A stretch of DNA of 64,000 nt from Anthoceros angustus (lineage: Eukaryota > Streptophyta > Anthocerotopsida > Anthocerotales > Anthocerotaceae): contig VJWM01000235.1 of assembly GCA_010909165.1 (NCBI GenBank), positions 124,001-188,000 on the forward strand, written 5' to 3'. The notes below the pieces were generated by a model, which saw nothing but the letters and a program-made list of their open reading frames with translations, did no database searches and had not been told where the DNA came from. Every line of letters starts with the position of its first letter. Position 1 is the stretch's first letter. A program made the translations under genes and the position numbers. Positions 43,101 to 56,205 of the stretch are shown here, piece by piece.

Positions 43101-45753
43101 CCATCAGAACTTTGCAATGTTGTTTTGCCAGCAGAAGTACCTTGAATTGTACAATACGTTCCTCCTTTGTTGGACCAGGGTCCTCATCATCGCTTTCAGA
43201 AGAACTGTCTGATGATGCTGACTTCTCTTTGCCAGATTCCACCGCTAGTCCTTTTCCACTGTGCACCTCTGGTGCCAAAGTGCCATTAGTGCCTGCTATG
43301 GGATTCACGGCAACAGGAGATCCTACATCTTGTAGTTTTTTCTTGATAAGGTCAAGAGCTGATGATCCCATGACTGTTACAACTCCTTTGTGTCCAACAG
43401 CCTCACGTCCTCCTGATGCAGCTGCAGGCACGCTGAGACTAAAAGATACATTGTTCTTCTCAGATGCAGCTGCCAAAGCCACCCCTGCTTCAGTGGCCCG
43501 CCTTGAGGAAACTTCCTCAGCTTGACCTTTCCGCAGCTGTGCTACCTCTTGTGGTATTTGCCAACTTGTAACCTAGAGATGAACCATCAAAGGTTCAGAA
43601 CAGATGGTGCTGACATACACAAGAAACCACTCTAACGAAAAGTCAGCAACAGCTACTGGAGTATACGTAGCCCATACAGAACTATACAGATGAACTGGAA
43701 GGTAACAGAACACCTATCAGCGGTCTTGGCAACCACACCTGACTTCTGGTATTAAAGTAGTACTTCTTTGAGTCATTTGTGTTAACAAGTGCCCAGTCTG
43801 TCCCTGTTATACGCTCCCTGCAAAAAAATGAAGAGCCCCATTACAGGAAGTTCAGCAGGGTACGTAAAAGCGTACCAACAGGCATATGACCACCATCAGT
43901 TCAGCACTCAAAAAGGCTGTATATTCACAGCAGAATGGTCACCAAGACACCTGTTTTGAAAACGCTATGAACAACACTCAGGCTCAAAGACACAGAAACA
44001 TGCCAACCATGGGAGAGGAATACAATCTACAACCTTCAAGGCTGACATCTTCCCTACAACTCCAACAGATTCACATCCATGTTACTGTCCCTTGCTTTCT
44101 CTTGCCAAAGATGAGCGGTCAAATCAAGCCCTACTTTCTTGACAAAAATTGTTTGGAAAATTAGCACTTTCGAATCCAGGCCAGAGAAAAAACGAAGTGC
44201 GATTAATCACCATGACACTGGCGTAGGCTGAGCTGTTACTTTATCCACCTGCACATAGTCCGTGTATAAGTTTCAAAGTAGCTAGAAGGTTTCATACGTA
44301 ACCCATTTGAAGAAAACAATTCAACAATAGATAGAAGAGAACGGTGGGAACCATGCAGGAGGTGGTAAAGATGCATGCAACCCACACGTACCTCCCCCGT
44401 GAAGCCTGCCGGTTTCTCATACGTAGAATCCCCGGAGACTGAGTTGTAATAATAAACTCTACCATCTGCAGTCCTGTGTGCAGACCATTCCTCCTCAAGA
44501 CTCGGAGCTTCAACCAACCGATCCTTCTCTGCAGGGGAACCCTGCTCGGTAGAAAAGCCATTTTCTACATCTGCACCGAGGTCATTAATGATATCACTAT
44601 TTTCATCCGGACTTGGAGCTGCAGAGCTTGATGGGAGTTGAGAAGCCAGGCCCGGTGCACTAGCAGTGATGGAAGAAACAGTCGTGACATCCTTTCGTCC
44701 ATGCTGGACAGAAGTCGAGGTTGTCGTAATGGGAGCCGGTTGGCTCCCCCATGCATTGGATGAATTAAGAGGCATCCCAACATGAGATTGTTTACCCTGG
44801 GAAGGAAGTAAACTGGAAGGACTCTCTTGGTATGGACCTGGTTGCCGTGAGGGCCTGCTGAAAGGTATCTGGTATCCAGAGTAGGGTCCAAAAGGGAGAT
44901 AAGGCTGTGGTTGCCCTGCCGACTGCTGATTCAATATCCACGGAGGCATCTGAGGAGGACCTAGGGGACCGCCAGGGGGATAATTCGGAAAAGAGGACTG
45001 AGGCGGGGACGGTCCAGAAGCAGCTCCCGAGGACTGAGTCATTCCAACACTTAGCGGAGCTGAAGGAGGCAAGGCTGAGCCTGATCCCGCTATCACAGTC
45101 TCTGCGGAAGTCCGGGCACCTACGGCTGCAGAAGGAGTCCCTGGTTGGATTGCCTGCAAAGTAGACCATCTATTTCCCAAAAAAGCACCTGATGGCGGAA
45201 GGTATGACCCAGCTTGACCTGGGCGACCGTAGATACCCGGCTGCACAGTCGCCGCAGAAAATCCCTGCAACTGTAAAATCAGATATTAGTATCCAGTTCG
45301 CCGTGGAGTCCAGTAAGCCCTCATCATCAAAGCAGCACCAGGTGAGAGCCTTACTGACGCCGGCTGTCCAGACCCAGTGGTGGCCTGCCCTGGGGGCATT
45401 GATGGCTGCCCGGAAGCTCTTTGCGCTTGGCCAGGAGCCACAATCGGCTGACCAGGTGGTAGTGCAGGTTGTCCTGACCCCTGAGACGCATGAGAAGCAG
45501 AACCAGGGGACAATGATGCGCCAGGAACCAGAGACTGCTGATTAGGTAATAGGGAATTTGTGCTCATGTCACTGAAATCTCTGCAAGACGTAGCTGGTGT
45601 CTCTGTGAAGGTGACGGATGACGCACCAAACTGAGGGCGCAGATGGCCATGTACCGGCGTTTGTCCTGCACTGCTCCCGTGCTGCATATCTGCCAGAGTT
45701 GTTTGTATCCCCAACGACTGTGCGGCCCGCGCCTGCCAGGCAGGAGCGGCCAT
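40146..45753 (-). CDS. PRP40C: PRP40C-type pre-mRNA-processing protein (WW and FF domains)
   Basis: Thirteen coding exons, all GT-AG and phase-consistent: 45,753-45,355; 45,270-44,392; 44,248-44,211; 43,817-43,739; 43,572-43,141; 43,009-42,926; 42,841-42,701; 42,220-42,114; 41,467-41,341; 41,244-41,101; 40,901-40,755; 40,664-40,545; 40,454-40,146. Product 1,001 residues. A Pro/Gln/Ser-rich N-terminus (1-390) precedes WW1 (about 391-422, EEEWSAHRTADGRVYYYN) and WW2 (about 443-475, TDWALVNTNDSKKYYFN plus VTSWQIP after a splice). An acidic Ser-rich linker follows, then five FF domains (about 605-665, 672-740, 745-805, 850-905, 905-975; for example PFSKWEKELPKIIFDVRFK, DPRFQALDRKDREALLQER, ILTSWTDAKKLLKADARYS). 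PRP40C proteins resemble animal TCERG1 (CA150); they bind the RNA polymerase II C-terminal domain and splicing factors in the nucleus. The start is the first ATG (GGCATGGCC); upstream exons cannot be excluded. Confidence 0.92.
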
Positions 45754-45901
45754 GCCCGAGCAGTCAGGCAAGAAACTCCAAACCTCTGTGATTAAGTCGG
45801 ATCAACAGCATTTACGGACATCCGCGTCAGCTCTGTCGCGGTGCAAGACCGGGACAACTTGTCCAACTTCCTTCCAATGGTATCTCTGCCACACAATTGT
45901 T

Positions 45902-45962
45902 CTCAAACACATCCCACAAATGTGCTCAAACACATCCCACAAATGTGCTCAAACACATCCAC
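45902..45962 (+). repeat. 23-bp tandem repeat, about 2.6 copies
   Basis: CTCAAACACATCCCACAAAT plus GTG repeats exactly at 45,902, 45,925 and 45,948, about 150 bp upstream of the PRP40C start codon, where its leader or promoter should be. Confidence 0.85.
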
Positions 45963-46364
45963 CAATTTCCTCGTAGAATTGCCCTCGCAACAGAAGCCAA
46001 AACAATTTAGGTTCAGCCTATCCAAAAGGTATGGGTTCACTTTTGTTAGGCACTAGATATTATAATTCTAAAAAGAATAAATACAAGTCCAAGATTTATT
46101 GAATTCGATAGAGACTGAAATAAACTCATATCATACTAGTACCTACCCACAAACTAAGAAGGTGTGAGCGGAAAAAACAGGTGGTATTTATGGTAGATAT
46201 AATTTTTTATTTAATAATTTATATATATTGATGATTGTTGAGGAAGTGTTATTTGTTTACACTTCTCTTATTAATGTTCTTTTTGAATATCGTTCTTATT
46301 GAAGACTTTTGAAAATACAACAATTAGAGTACCTGAACAATCTATGAAGCGTTAGGGACAATTC

Positions 46365-46640
46365 GTATGATGGAAAGTTACACAAGGCAAATCAAGTCAC
46401 GCAAACAACAATATGCAACATGAGAGATCCTTATAAGGGAAGGGCTGCAAATAACTAAGCCTCTTTTAGGAGAAGAGAAGAGGGAACTTGGGCTACACAT
46501 GGCGTGGTATGATGGAAAGTTACACAAGGCAAATCAAGTCACGCAAACAACAATATGCAACATGAGAGATCCTTATAAGGGAAGGGCTGCAAATAACTAA
46601 GCCTCTTTTAGGAGAAGAGAAGAGGGAACTTGGGCTACAC
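46365..46640 (+). repeat. Recent direct duplication of ~134 bp
   Basis: GTATGATGGAAAGTTACACA through GGAACTTGGGCTACACAT occurs at 46,365-46,498 and again at 46,507-46,640 with no difference that I can see. The copies are separated by 8 bp, giving a period of 142 bp. Confidence 0.9.
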
Positions 46641-46725
46641 ATAGCCACGCCATCTCGCTTGTGCATTGTGGCGCGGTGGCCACCCCACATGTGCTGTTTT
46701 TTCTGACATATTTCATGCACGTGAT

Positions 46726-46815
46726 GCGGAATGTGGAAGGGTACCTGTCTTATTCATCCAAGAAGCAGACGCGGAATGTGGAAGGGTACTTGTCTTATTC
46801 ATCCGAGAAGCAGAT
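46726..46815 (+). repeat. 45-bp direct repeat in a short open frame
   Basis: GCGGAATGTGGAAGGGTAC begins at 46,726 and 46,771, a 45-bp period with two visible differences. Because 45 is a multiple of three, a plus-strand frame of about 100 codons stays open and repeats RNVEGYLSYSS. The frame has no recognised domain and may be part of a mobile-element relic. Confidence 0.7.
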
Positions 46816-48566
46816 TAGTCGTTTAGTTAGATTAGATATTCAATTAAAGCCTATACGCAAGTGTGAAGCCAAGTTGGCTCAAAGGGCTCGGAGCATGCAA
46901 ATCCAAGGAGTTGTGGAAAACTTTCTTCCTCCGTCCAAAAGTTCGAACCCTATGGAATCATAGGCCATCATTGTAATCCTTTTTCGACTAGTTTGGCCGA
47001 TTTAATCATTTTTTTTTCAAAAAATATGAAATTAAGATGATAAACTAATGATTATGCTTCTTGTGAGGGGAAGAGCTGTAGATGATTAAAAGGGTGAAGG
47101 ACTAATAATGGTTATGCCTCTTATCTAGGGAAGAGCTATAGATTAGAAAAGGCTACATATTACAAGAGGCAAAGACTGTACATGGTTATGCATTTTCTCA
47201 AGGGTTCATATAGAGGTTGTGCCTCCTCTAAGGGAAGGGTTATAGATGATTATACATTTTTCCCAAGGATTTATGGCTGGATTTACACTAGGGTGACCAC
47301 GACCACCCTAAAGGTCTGTCTGATTTAGGTTGTGAAGTGTAAGGATACAAATAGAACTTAAGCGTCAAAGAAACGTTACGCGCATCCTTGTCATTTCAGA
47401 ATGGTTCAAAAACAAGGTTAGGTGCATCGTACGGTCCTTCACATCCACAATAATCCTTCACATCCTTCTTCTTCCTATCATTCCACAGTGGTCCTTCATC
47501 TTGCTATCATTCCACAATGGTCCTTCGGACACATCCGATACTCAAGAAGGACCCAAAGACCCTAAAAAGAGCGCCCGAAGAACTATTGCGATTCACAGAT
47601 TTTACTTGATCAACTGGCTCAGAACCATTTGCAAAATTGATAGTTGCTGCTTGCAATTATACCACTGCAAGTTACTGTACAAGATGCAGCAGAAGCCTTT
47701 CTCAACTGAATCACTTTTGATCCCAGTTGATGCCATGAACTAGACACTCTGCACCAAGAAACCATAAATAATTGCCGGTTCTCAGACAAGATAGACTTAG
47801 CTGACACAGGCAAAGCTCCCTTTTGTCAGGTGACAAACAGCATGCTCGGAGAGTCCAGCATTTCCACAGAACTAGAACTGCAAAACAAGGAAACAACTTA
47901 ATAGATACAAGGGGAAATCGGGATGAGAAGTTAATACAAAATGTAAGGCAAAACGAGATAATTCGCCACACCTGAAGATACTAATGCATCTCTGCAGCCC
48001 AAGAACAGTCAGATCGACCCTGCTTGAAGCTCTTTTGCAAAAAAACACAGTTTCTGAAATGTAGCGGATAGAAGCTCTCCTATGTGCCACTGTTCCCGGC
48101 CTGAGGTTGGTGGACTGGCAACACAACACCTTGATCCACCAATCAGCCAGGCACCTATGTTGCTCTCGTCCACTAGAAATACACAAAAACAACTGTTCAT
48201 CTGACCCAGTAGTCTTAATCAAGGGCCAAGCGCTGCTGTTGCTCATCCTGTTAGCAGGAAAAAAATGATGTCTGGGTTTGTAATCAATCAAGATGCTATG
48301 GCACAGGGTCACAAAATACTTCCTAGACTGATGAAGTGAGAAACCTAGAACTAACATGGCGATGTAGGACTCTGACATCTCTCGCCTCTGAACTTGGTGC
48401 TTGTTCAGGGAAAGCCAGCACATGGTGCCATAGACCCATAGATCTAAGCATCAGAAAGGCTGCGTATTCTATGCTAAGGCTTTGAATCAGAACACCATGA
48501 AACTGCTCAAAGAAACAATCACTATAAGGCTGTCAGAAAGTCAGCGGCAAATAGCTCCACTGAGAA
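46816..48566. other. Intergenic DNA and presumed HAC 3' UTR
   Basis: About 47,040-47,260 has loosely repeated GGAAGAGCTGTAGATGATTA-like blocks. From about 47,700 to 48,566 lies the likely 3' UTR or downstream flank of the HAC gene on the minus strand. The open frames seen here (for example minus 47,872-48,423) have no recognisable domain. Confidence 0.5.
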
Positions 48567-51500
48567 TCAGCCTGTACTGCCGGCAGCTTCAGCAGCACGC
48601 TGCCTCATCATCTCATTTACTGCAGCCCTTCTTCTAGACTCTGCTTGCTGGGTTAGGCGCCGAAGATGCTCCTTCAAGTCCCTGGTAGATGGTGGAGAGT
48701 TACAGAAATGTCTGATAAACGCCAATCTGAATCGCAACTAACTATGAGAGAAGACCTCAAGAGTAAGAATACATACTTGCATCGAGGAACCCTACACACA
48801 GGTTCCTTACACGCCCGGGCATGTAGCTGCAACAAGTACCACATCCTCTTGCAGAGAGCACACCCTCCTGATGCTCGTATTGCACAGTACATTCCATGTC
48901 TAAAGAGCATCTTTACACTGTGGCATTTCGGATAATTACACTGGGCGTGCTGCCCACATTGAGATGCATGCACAAGCAGATCGAGCATCTTTCGCAGCTG
49001 CAACACGAAAATCATATGTGAGAAAATACCACCAGAGACAAAAGGATAGCAACAAAGAAATGACCGAAACATGCTGTGACTTGCGAACACAATCAGCTGA
49101 ACATGGCAAACTACAAATTACCTGTAAGACACGCATCTGACGAGCTTCCTTGTTTTGAGCATTCCTCTCCGAATGCATGACTAGTTTGTGCTCATGAGTA
49201 GCAGTGTCTTTACATGCATGACAAAGGTCAAAATCAACGCACGTTTCACACCTCCAGCCTTGGCCAGTATCAATATCACGGTTACAACTGTTGCACGTTG
49301 CCACAAATGCCGGTGCCGTTGGATTATGCAAATGGTACAGGACCATCATTGAGGAATGTTTCGCCCGACGTAGAGTATCATACTGATAATGATTACCCTG
49401 ACACAGACTGAGAAATGCCTGCCGAGTGTCAAAAAACTCGCTTTCCATTATCTCATCTTTATCCCGTGTGTCTGTAGGTACATCGGTGACAAATGACTGC
49501 AACAGGGATAGCGGAGAAGTCAGTCCCTGTGCCAGAAATCGAAACAAATGCCACCAGTATGTACAAGATACCTTCATCAGGCTTACCACGTCAAAAACAT
49601 GTTTCTCTTTGCTTGTAGTTGGGTGCCGCTCCCTTTCATCAACTTTTTGCTCGTTCTCATAGCACCTGAAAGCAAACCAGACAAAAATAAGACTTTTGAG
49701 TTGTTTGAACAATTCTTTTGTGGAATACAAAAATTGAGCGAATGCTGCTGGCAATACCAGAGCATTGACACAGCACCCGTCAACCCACCTGTTGCACAGC
49801 CAGAATTTGCAGCTGGCACAACTCCAAAGTTTTCCGGCCACGACGAACATGCGACAATGTGAACAAGCGAAGTGCATGTGAACCATGATAAAGTCCTCCT
49901 TCATTGGAAAGATCGAGTCTCCCAACTGCACAGGCCGGTTTTCGTAGTAAGCAATTGATAATAGTGCCAACATTCAGTCATAAACTAAGTTGCAAAAAGA
50001 GTTGTCCTTTTACTTTGCAAAATTCTAGGATTCTTATGTGAGATCTTTTCCAAATGCACTATGCACTCTTTCCACCAGCAAAATGCATTTTTGGCATACT
50101 TCTCCTAGATCGTATAGAGGTAGCAGCTTGACAATCAGGACCAAAAGCACCAAAAGCGGAAAATCACAGCAGAACAATAAGTTGTACTCAGAAACATCAC
50201 GCCATCTTGTTCCTAAACAAATGTGCCAATATGCAGCAAGTAGCATATACCTGGACTTTCCACTGAAAAGATCAGTGGTCAATATTGCACAGAGATAAGG
50301 CAGGTCTGTAGTACACCCCATGACCGATACCATAGCAAATTCACAAAGTTTTATCAGTGACGATGGGAATGAAAGCATTACCTTGTGCATTAACCGGGTG
50401 TCGTCAGAAGCATTGCTAGGCAGTTCAGCCTGACCAGCAACTTTGGCATTCCGCTTTGTAGTGGTCATCTTCTTAGGTTTGCCCTTTTTCTGCAGTCTGC
50501 GCCCATCTTCTTCCTCTTGCTGAAGCTGCAGGATCATGTCTTCAGCAGCTCCAGGCCAGTAATCCCCATCGAAGTATGGCAATCGTGCAGCAGTAACCTT
50601 GGCCTTAGTTTCTCCTTGTGAAACAAAGAAGTAGTCATAGAGGTTTGTAACCTCCACAACAATTGATTCATGAGCTGCTTTTTTCAGCATGGTCAAGTAC
50701 CTGATAGTGTAAGATCAATTAGTTAGGAACATGAAGGCAGAAAGTCATGTAAAACACTGACTGCAGACAACCAAGGCGCACCACTCTCGTAGCTTATCAG
50801 ACTTCGGTGTCTTTTGGATCTCAGGATGGCAGTAGAGAATGTAATCTTCTCCTTTAAGAGGAGGGCAAGCCCAAATATAACAACTACTGAACCCACGCCT
50901 TTTACAGTGCTCTAGGTATCCTATCTGCACACCACGGTTGCCATCAGCAAGTCACACTCAGAACCTGCGAATAGCTCACATATGATGTGCAAATACTCAC
51001 CAAGATTTCATGATAGACAAACGTTCTAAGTGCTTCGCCTGTCACTGTTTTCACATCTGGTCTGAAGTACTTCACAGAGTCCAGGTACGAAAGATACACT
51101 CGCCTCTGATTGGGGTGTGCACATTCCGCCCCAAACTCCTGTACGTACATACCAAACAAGCAAACCTCGACCCCTTCAATCTTCTGAAAAAGTAGAATCA
51201 CCTGCACACACAACTAAGGAATCAGTATTTACCACTACGGAGAAACGTCAAAGCATGGATAAACGATTTCCTAGTCCAGAATGGGTGCATATGGGCACCA
51301 CAGCCATAAGCGGACCTTCGACTTGTAGGGAAACTCCGAGGGGTAATCTTCATCTTGGAACATCTCCAAAAACCGCTGTTTTACTTCTAACTTCTTGTCC
51401 ACACAAGAAACAACTCTGACAACTAAAGCTTCTGCTCCAGGAACCTGATCAGCCAAGCAAGTAACGCAAAATGCGACATCTTAGAAGCCAAAAACCAAGA

Positions 51501-54500
51501 TACTTTCAGAACACAGCGCCTTCAAATTTCAACTTCTGATTGTGGCAGTACTTCGTCTCTAGAATAGAAATCAAAAGAAGGTTACCTCCTCTTTGGACTT
51601 GCCAGCAAGTCGGGCACGCTCCTGACGCTCCTCGTCAAGTTTCCTTGCTAACCTGCTCTCAAGATGGTCACTAAGAAAAGTCTTTGGCATGTCCTTTGCA
51701 CCAAGAACAGCAGATGGTGGCAAGGGCTTTCTATCCCCGTTTTCCATTTGACTTGACAAGCACTGAGGACATATATATTCTGCGTCACCTCCTTCATTCC
51801 GGCGACCATTGAAAAGAGCACAAACTTGATGTTGCCATAGATTGCAACTGTCACATTGCACCCACTGCACAATCACCAGCAACCAACAAAAGGTATCAAT
51901 ACGTGCAAGCAAATTAAAATTGATAACATACCATAAGGTATTACAATACCCATTGATCTGCTAAGTGAGCTTACTGCTTCCTCAGTTTCCTCATCATTTT
52001 TTCGTCTCTCAAGTTTTATTTTTGGATAGCTAATACCATCCAACTCAACATTTTCAGTCCGACATTCATTGTGGCAAGCAGTACAACAGTAGTGCTTAGT
52101 CTCTCCCGCCGATAGTGTGTAGTAGCTGCTGTTCCGCTTGATGCGAACACCGCATGCTGTACAATAAATTGGAGGAGGCTCAAAAGTCAGCTTCTCCACT
52201 GCACAAAGGTGGCATGAATTTTCGGTCATCTTCTGCTCCATGGCTTGATTCTTTTCTGCCTTTGCCTTACTCTGCATTTCAACCACCAAGTACAGTCAAG
52301 ACCCTAAGGAAAGAAATTTTGAAGAACTTGCTCGGGGTTAACCATTAAAAACGTTCTCTTGGGTCAAGACAAGGGAGAGTGTGGGGCTTACCTGACCAAC
52401 CCATTGCCGTAAACCAGCTATATGCTCCCTTATCTGTTCGGGTGTAAACAGTTCAGTCAAAGAAGTACCAACAATTTTCGGTTTCCCTGATTTAATGGAA
52501 TTGGCAGGTGCCACTTGGGTGGCTGGGGCTGGTGGGGTTCCTTGCTGTTGCTTCACAAACACACTGCCTGGCTCTGCTTTCACATTAACCAGTTGAGTTC
52601 CAGATGTACTTTCAGGATCAGGCCTAAGCCCAAGACTACTTGGCTGTTTTTGCCGCTGTGTATTACCCACGTGGGAGTCTGCTCGCAGCGGATGTGATCC
52701 CATTTCCGTCTTCACAGTTGGATTGCCTTCAAGTTTTGCACCTTGAGAACGTGGCATGGGGTTCAGCAGACTTGAAGCAGTGAGAACCTGCTTGCTAGAA
52801 GGACCTAACTGGTGCTGAATCCCTGGGGATTCAACCTTTACCCTCTTTGCAGGAGGTGGACCATCGATATCCACACCTTGTGCAGCAGTTCCAATTTGTG
52901 GTGACACAGCAGGCAGGCTTGAGACGGGAGTTGTTCCTGCAGGCGTGACAGCCATAGTAGGGGAGCCCACAGTAACCTGCCCTGGAGTTTGGGGAGATGA
53001 CAAAGGAACCTGATTTTGCCCTGGTTGCACCTGTCCAGAGGACTGAGGCCTGGTTTGTGCTTGAAGAATCTGGCGGACAGGAGCACACACAGGACATCGT
53101 GGTTCCCTGCACTGCTGATAATGGCGAACCAAAGTCCTGGTTGCAGTGCACCTTGTATACGTGCAGTCCCGCTCAAGTCGGCAAGTGCTGAGATGTGCCC
53201 ACAGTTGTCGGGCAACATGGCAATGTGGTGTTGTTGGACATCGCCCTTCAGGTGCTTGGCATTTACTAGCATGGCGCAAGAACAGGAGCCATCTTCGCTG
53301 TTTGATGTACTGTTGAGCTCGTTGATCTGCCACATCAGGTCCTGGAACTGGTTGGACATTTCCATTGCCAGGTCCAGGTCCAGGCCCAGTTCCAGGTCCA
53401 GGACCAGGTCCATTGGTGTTGGTACTGGTATTACCATTCCCATTCCCAGAGCCACTTCCATTCCCATCATCATTACCATCCCCAGAGCCATTCCCACTCC
53501 CGCTCCCACTTACATTGACATTACCAGAGCCACTCCCATCATCATTCACATTCTCATCGCTAGGTGCCACCATCAAATTACTTGGTGATGACACAGGCTG
53601 CTGTAGATGCACAAGCGACTGCTGCTGCTGTCCTCCTTCTTGCAAAATGTGCTGCCGCTGGAGTACCTGGTGCCCTTGCGTGAAGGAGCGCTGGCCCTGC
53701 GGCAGAGGCCGTTGTGCAAGTGCCTGATGTGCAATCAGAGACTGTGACACCTGCATTTGCTGTGACTGCTGCTGCTCTGTTGGCAGTGACTGTGCTTGCT
53801 GTGATTGCTGATGCATCTGCGACTGGCCTTGTGTCGGCTGAACAGGCACAGACTGTTGCTGCTGTGATGAGATTGGCGGATGCTGTGCCTGTACTTGTGG
53901 GAGCTGTTGCTGCTGGTGCTGCTTTTGAGCCTGCAGCGGTTGCTGGAGCCGCGGCTGTTGCAGCTGTCTCATGTGCAAATGAGGACCCATGTTCTGCTGC
54001 ATGCCCTGGTGCTGAAGAGGTTGCAATTGCTGCGATTGTGACAAAGACATCTGTCCACGGGGAGGCTGATGTTGGTCAGATGACGCTTGCTGAAATGTCA
54101 TGGACTGCTGTGACTGATCCATCAGCCCACCCTGCTTTTGCCCTGAAACTGTTGATACCTGTTGCGGAAACATTCCCTGGCTCTTGGACATCTGCAACGA
54201 AAGCTGCTGGCCCCTGTTCATCCCTCCGATATTCTGTTGCATGCTGGTTCCCTGCATGTGCAGCTGCTGGGGCTGGGGCTGAGGTTGCTGTAACTGCTGT
54301 TGAAGAATTGCCTGCTGTTGAGGCAAGCCAGGTACTGGTATCATCTTTGATGGTTGCGACACCATCGCTGAAAGGTTCATGTTCCCTCCTACTAAGCCGG
54401 AAGATGAAGTAACAGGAAATAAACTCCCCGACCCATTCATGTCTGAATGATTCATGGAATATCCATTACCTGCATGATGGTCAGAGGCAGACAAACTCAA

Positions 54501-56205
54501 TTTAAGCAAAGTAGGTGATCACTAACTCATACTGAAAGATAAAGTACCTGACAGTCGAAGTTGTGGTTGGCGCTGTGGAGGGACACGAAGTGGCTGCTGC
54601 TGGGATGACATATTGCTGAACTGCCCTGCATTTACGTAGCCAGCAGCGTTATGCACATTTGCACCTAAATTTAAGTGCTGCCCATTGGGCATCATCTGCA
54701 CGCCACTGTTGATTCCAGGAACTCCCAGCGAAGAATTCTTCCGTTGCAGGCTACCGTTCAAATTCGTGGGCAGCTGCCCATTCAAGGTTCGATATGTCTG
54801 AGATGATGGTGCAGTGTAATGCTGCTGGGGCCCCGAGTTAGCCATGGACATCCCACCAACAGAAGGGGCCACAGACTGGGAGCCTGTTAAGCCTGGTGTG
54901 GGAATCATCTGACTGCCTGTCTGAGGCATACTCATTCCTGGTGCAACTTGGGTCGGGGTGATCCTCATGCCACTATAGACTTGCTGGCTGGCCAGAGAGT
55001 TTGGGTGACCAGAATTTGGCAGAATGTTGCTTCCCGCATTAGAAAACATGCTACTTCCGTGACCTGTTGCTTGCATCATTTTGCTCATAGCACCTGCACT
55101 GATGTTATTTGAATGCCCAGGTGCACCCATATTACCCCCTTGCACCAAACCTCCAATACCTCCAGGAGACTGGATTACAGTATTCCCTGCTTGCATCACA
55201 GTGCCATTACCTGCAGTTTGCATCATGGCACCTATACCAGGAGTGGGCATCATCAAACCCCCTGACCCTGAGGCCGCAACTTTGGAGCCACCAGACCCTG
55301 CTGCAGACATCACATGTCCGTTCCCTGGTGCCTGCAATGAGTTTAGCCCGTTTCCACCAGACATCAGTCCAGTACCACCGCCTGGGGTTGGCATCATAGT
55401 TGCCCCGGGGGTTGGCATCATGGTGCTTGCACTGCCTGGATTAGGCACGATATTAGCCATATTAGACACATGCTGGTTCTTAGCTGGAAGGGTTTGCGCC
55501 ACAGTTTGAAGTCGCCTCTCCAGAGTGTTTATGTCTGAGTACTCCTCCTGCACATTGAGACCATGAAAACAGTTACAGGCCAAAGGAAAGAGAAACAGGG
55601 AGTCTCTCTCCTGATCATGGGCCAGGGCCATACCTTTGATCCAGCATTAAGGTACAAGGCCTCCTCCAAGCGTTTCACAAAATCTGGTAGCTTCTGTTGC
55701 CACTCAGAGGTCACATGTGGTTTGCGTTTCTTAAATAGGTGGAGACTGTTTCACAACCAGCAAAACCCAATGTGAGGACAGTCGAACTACATTGCTCCCA
55801 ACAAAGAGGAGCTTCACATTCAGATGCAACAACCACTAACACTGCAGAAATCTTGTTGCATGGGAGCAAAGGCTAAATGCATAAAACAACCACTGCCATT
55901 TGAAATCTCGCAAGATCTCAAACAGCCGCAGCCAGGCTTCAGGATCCGATGATGTCTAGGTAACTATACAGGCCTTCAGAGCTACTTGAAAGAACTCCTG
56001 TCATCACACATGCTGGATGAAAGAGAGCATGTGCTTACATCTGTTCACAAACACCTCGGCGCAGCGAAACATCCTGTTCCGTATGCCAAGCCTTTTTAAA
56101 GCTGCCCACAACATTCCCACTCTGAGACAAGACAGAACTTCCGTTCTGTTGCACACGAGTTGCCTGGTTAGGTGCCTGCCCAGGAACCTGAGCCTGTGTC
56201 TGCAT
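48567..56205 (-). CDS. HAC: HAC-type p300/CBP histone acetyltransferase
   Basis: Fifteen coding exons, GT-AG and in phase: 56,205-56,039; 55,745-55,634; 55,547-54,548; 54,470-52,393; 52,271-51,975; 51,864-51,586; 51,444-51,316; 51,201-51,001; 50,924-50,782; 50,700-50,382; 49,925-49,789; 49,665-49,587; 49,496-49,122; 48,997-48,777; 48,681-48,567. Product 1,883 residues (Arabidopsis HAC1 about 1,700). Order: KIX-like start, Gly/Met and Gln-rich region (100-740), TAZ1 (about 808-890, [19 protein letters not shown]), PHD-type finger (about 1,130-1,270), KAT11 catalytic domain (about 1,310-1,600) with [10 protein letters not shown] and [19 protein letters not shown], which keep residues aligned to p300 acetyl-CoA and catalytic positions, two ZZ fingers (about 1,590-1,640 and 1,705-1,760), TAZ2 (about 1,773-1,850) and the ending [20 protein letters not shown]. 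It acetylates histones as a nuclear transcription co-activator. The start ATG opens the typical [15 protein letters not shown]-terminus. Confidence 0.95.
53370..53545 (-). repeat. Low-complexity Gly/Asn/Ser/Asp then Gly-Pro coding tract in HAC
   Basis: Imperfect 12-18-bp repeats in exon 4 encode runs such as [19 protein letters not shown] and [18 protein letters not shown] just before TAZ1. The frame is kept, so the protein probably tolerates length change here. No such tract is known to me in other plant HAC proteins. Confidence 0.8.

Noticed and set aside
45902-45962. CRISPR-like direct repeats
   Set aside because: Copies are contiguous with no spacers, few in number, and in a eukaryotic intergenic region.
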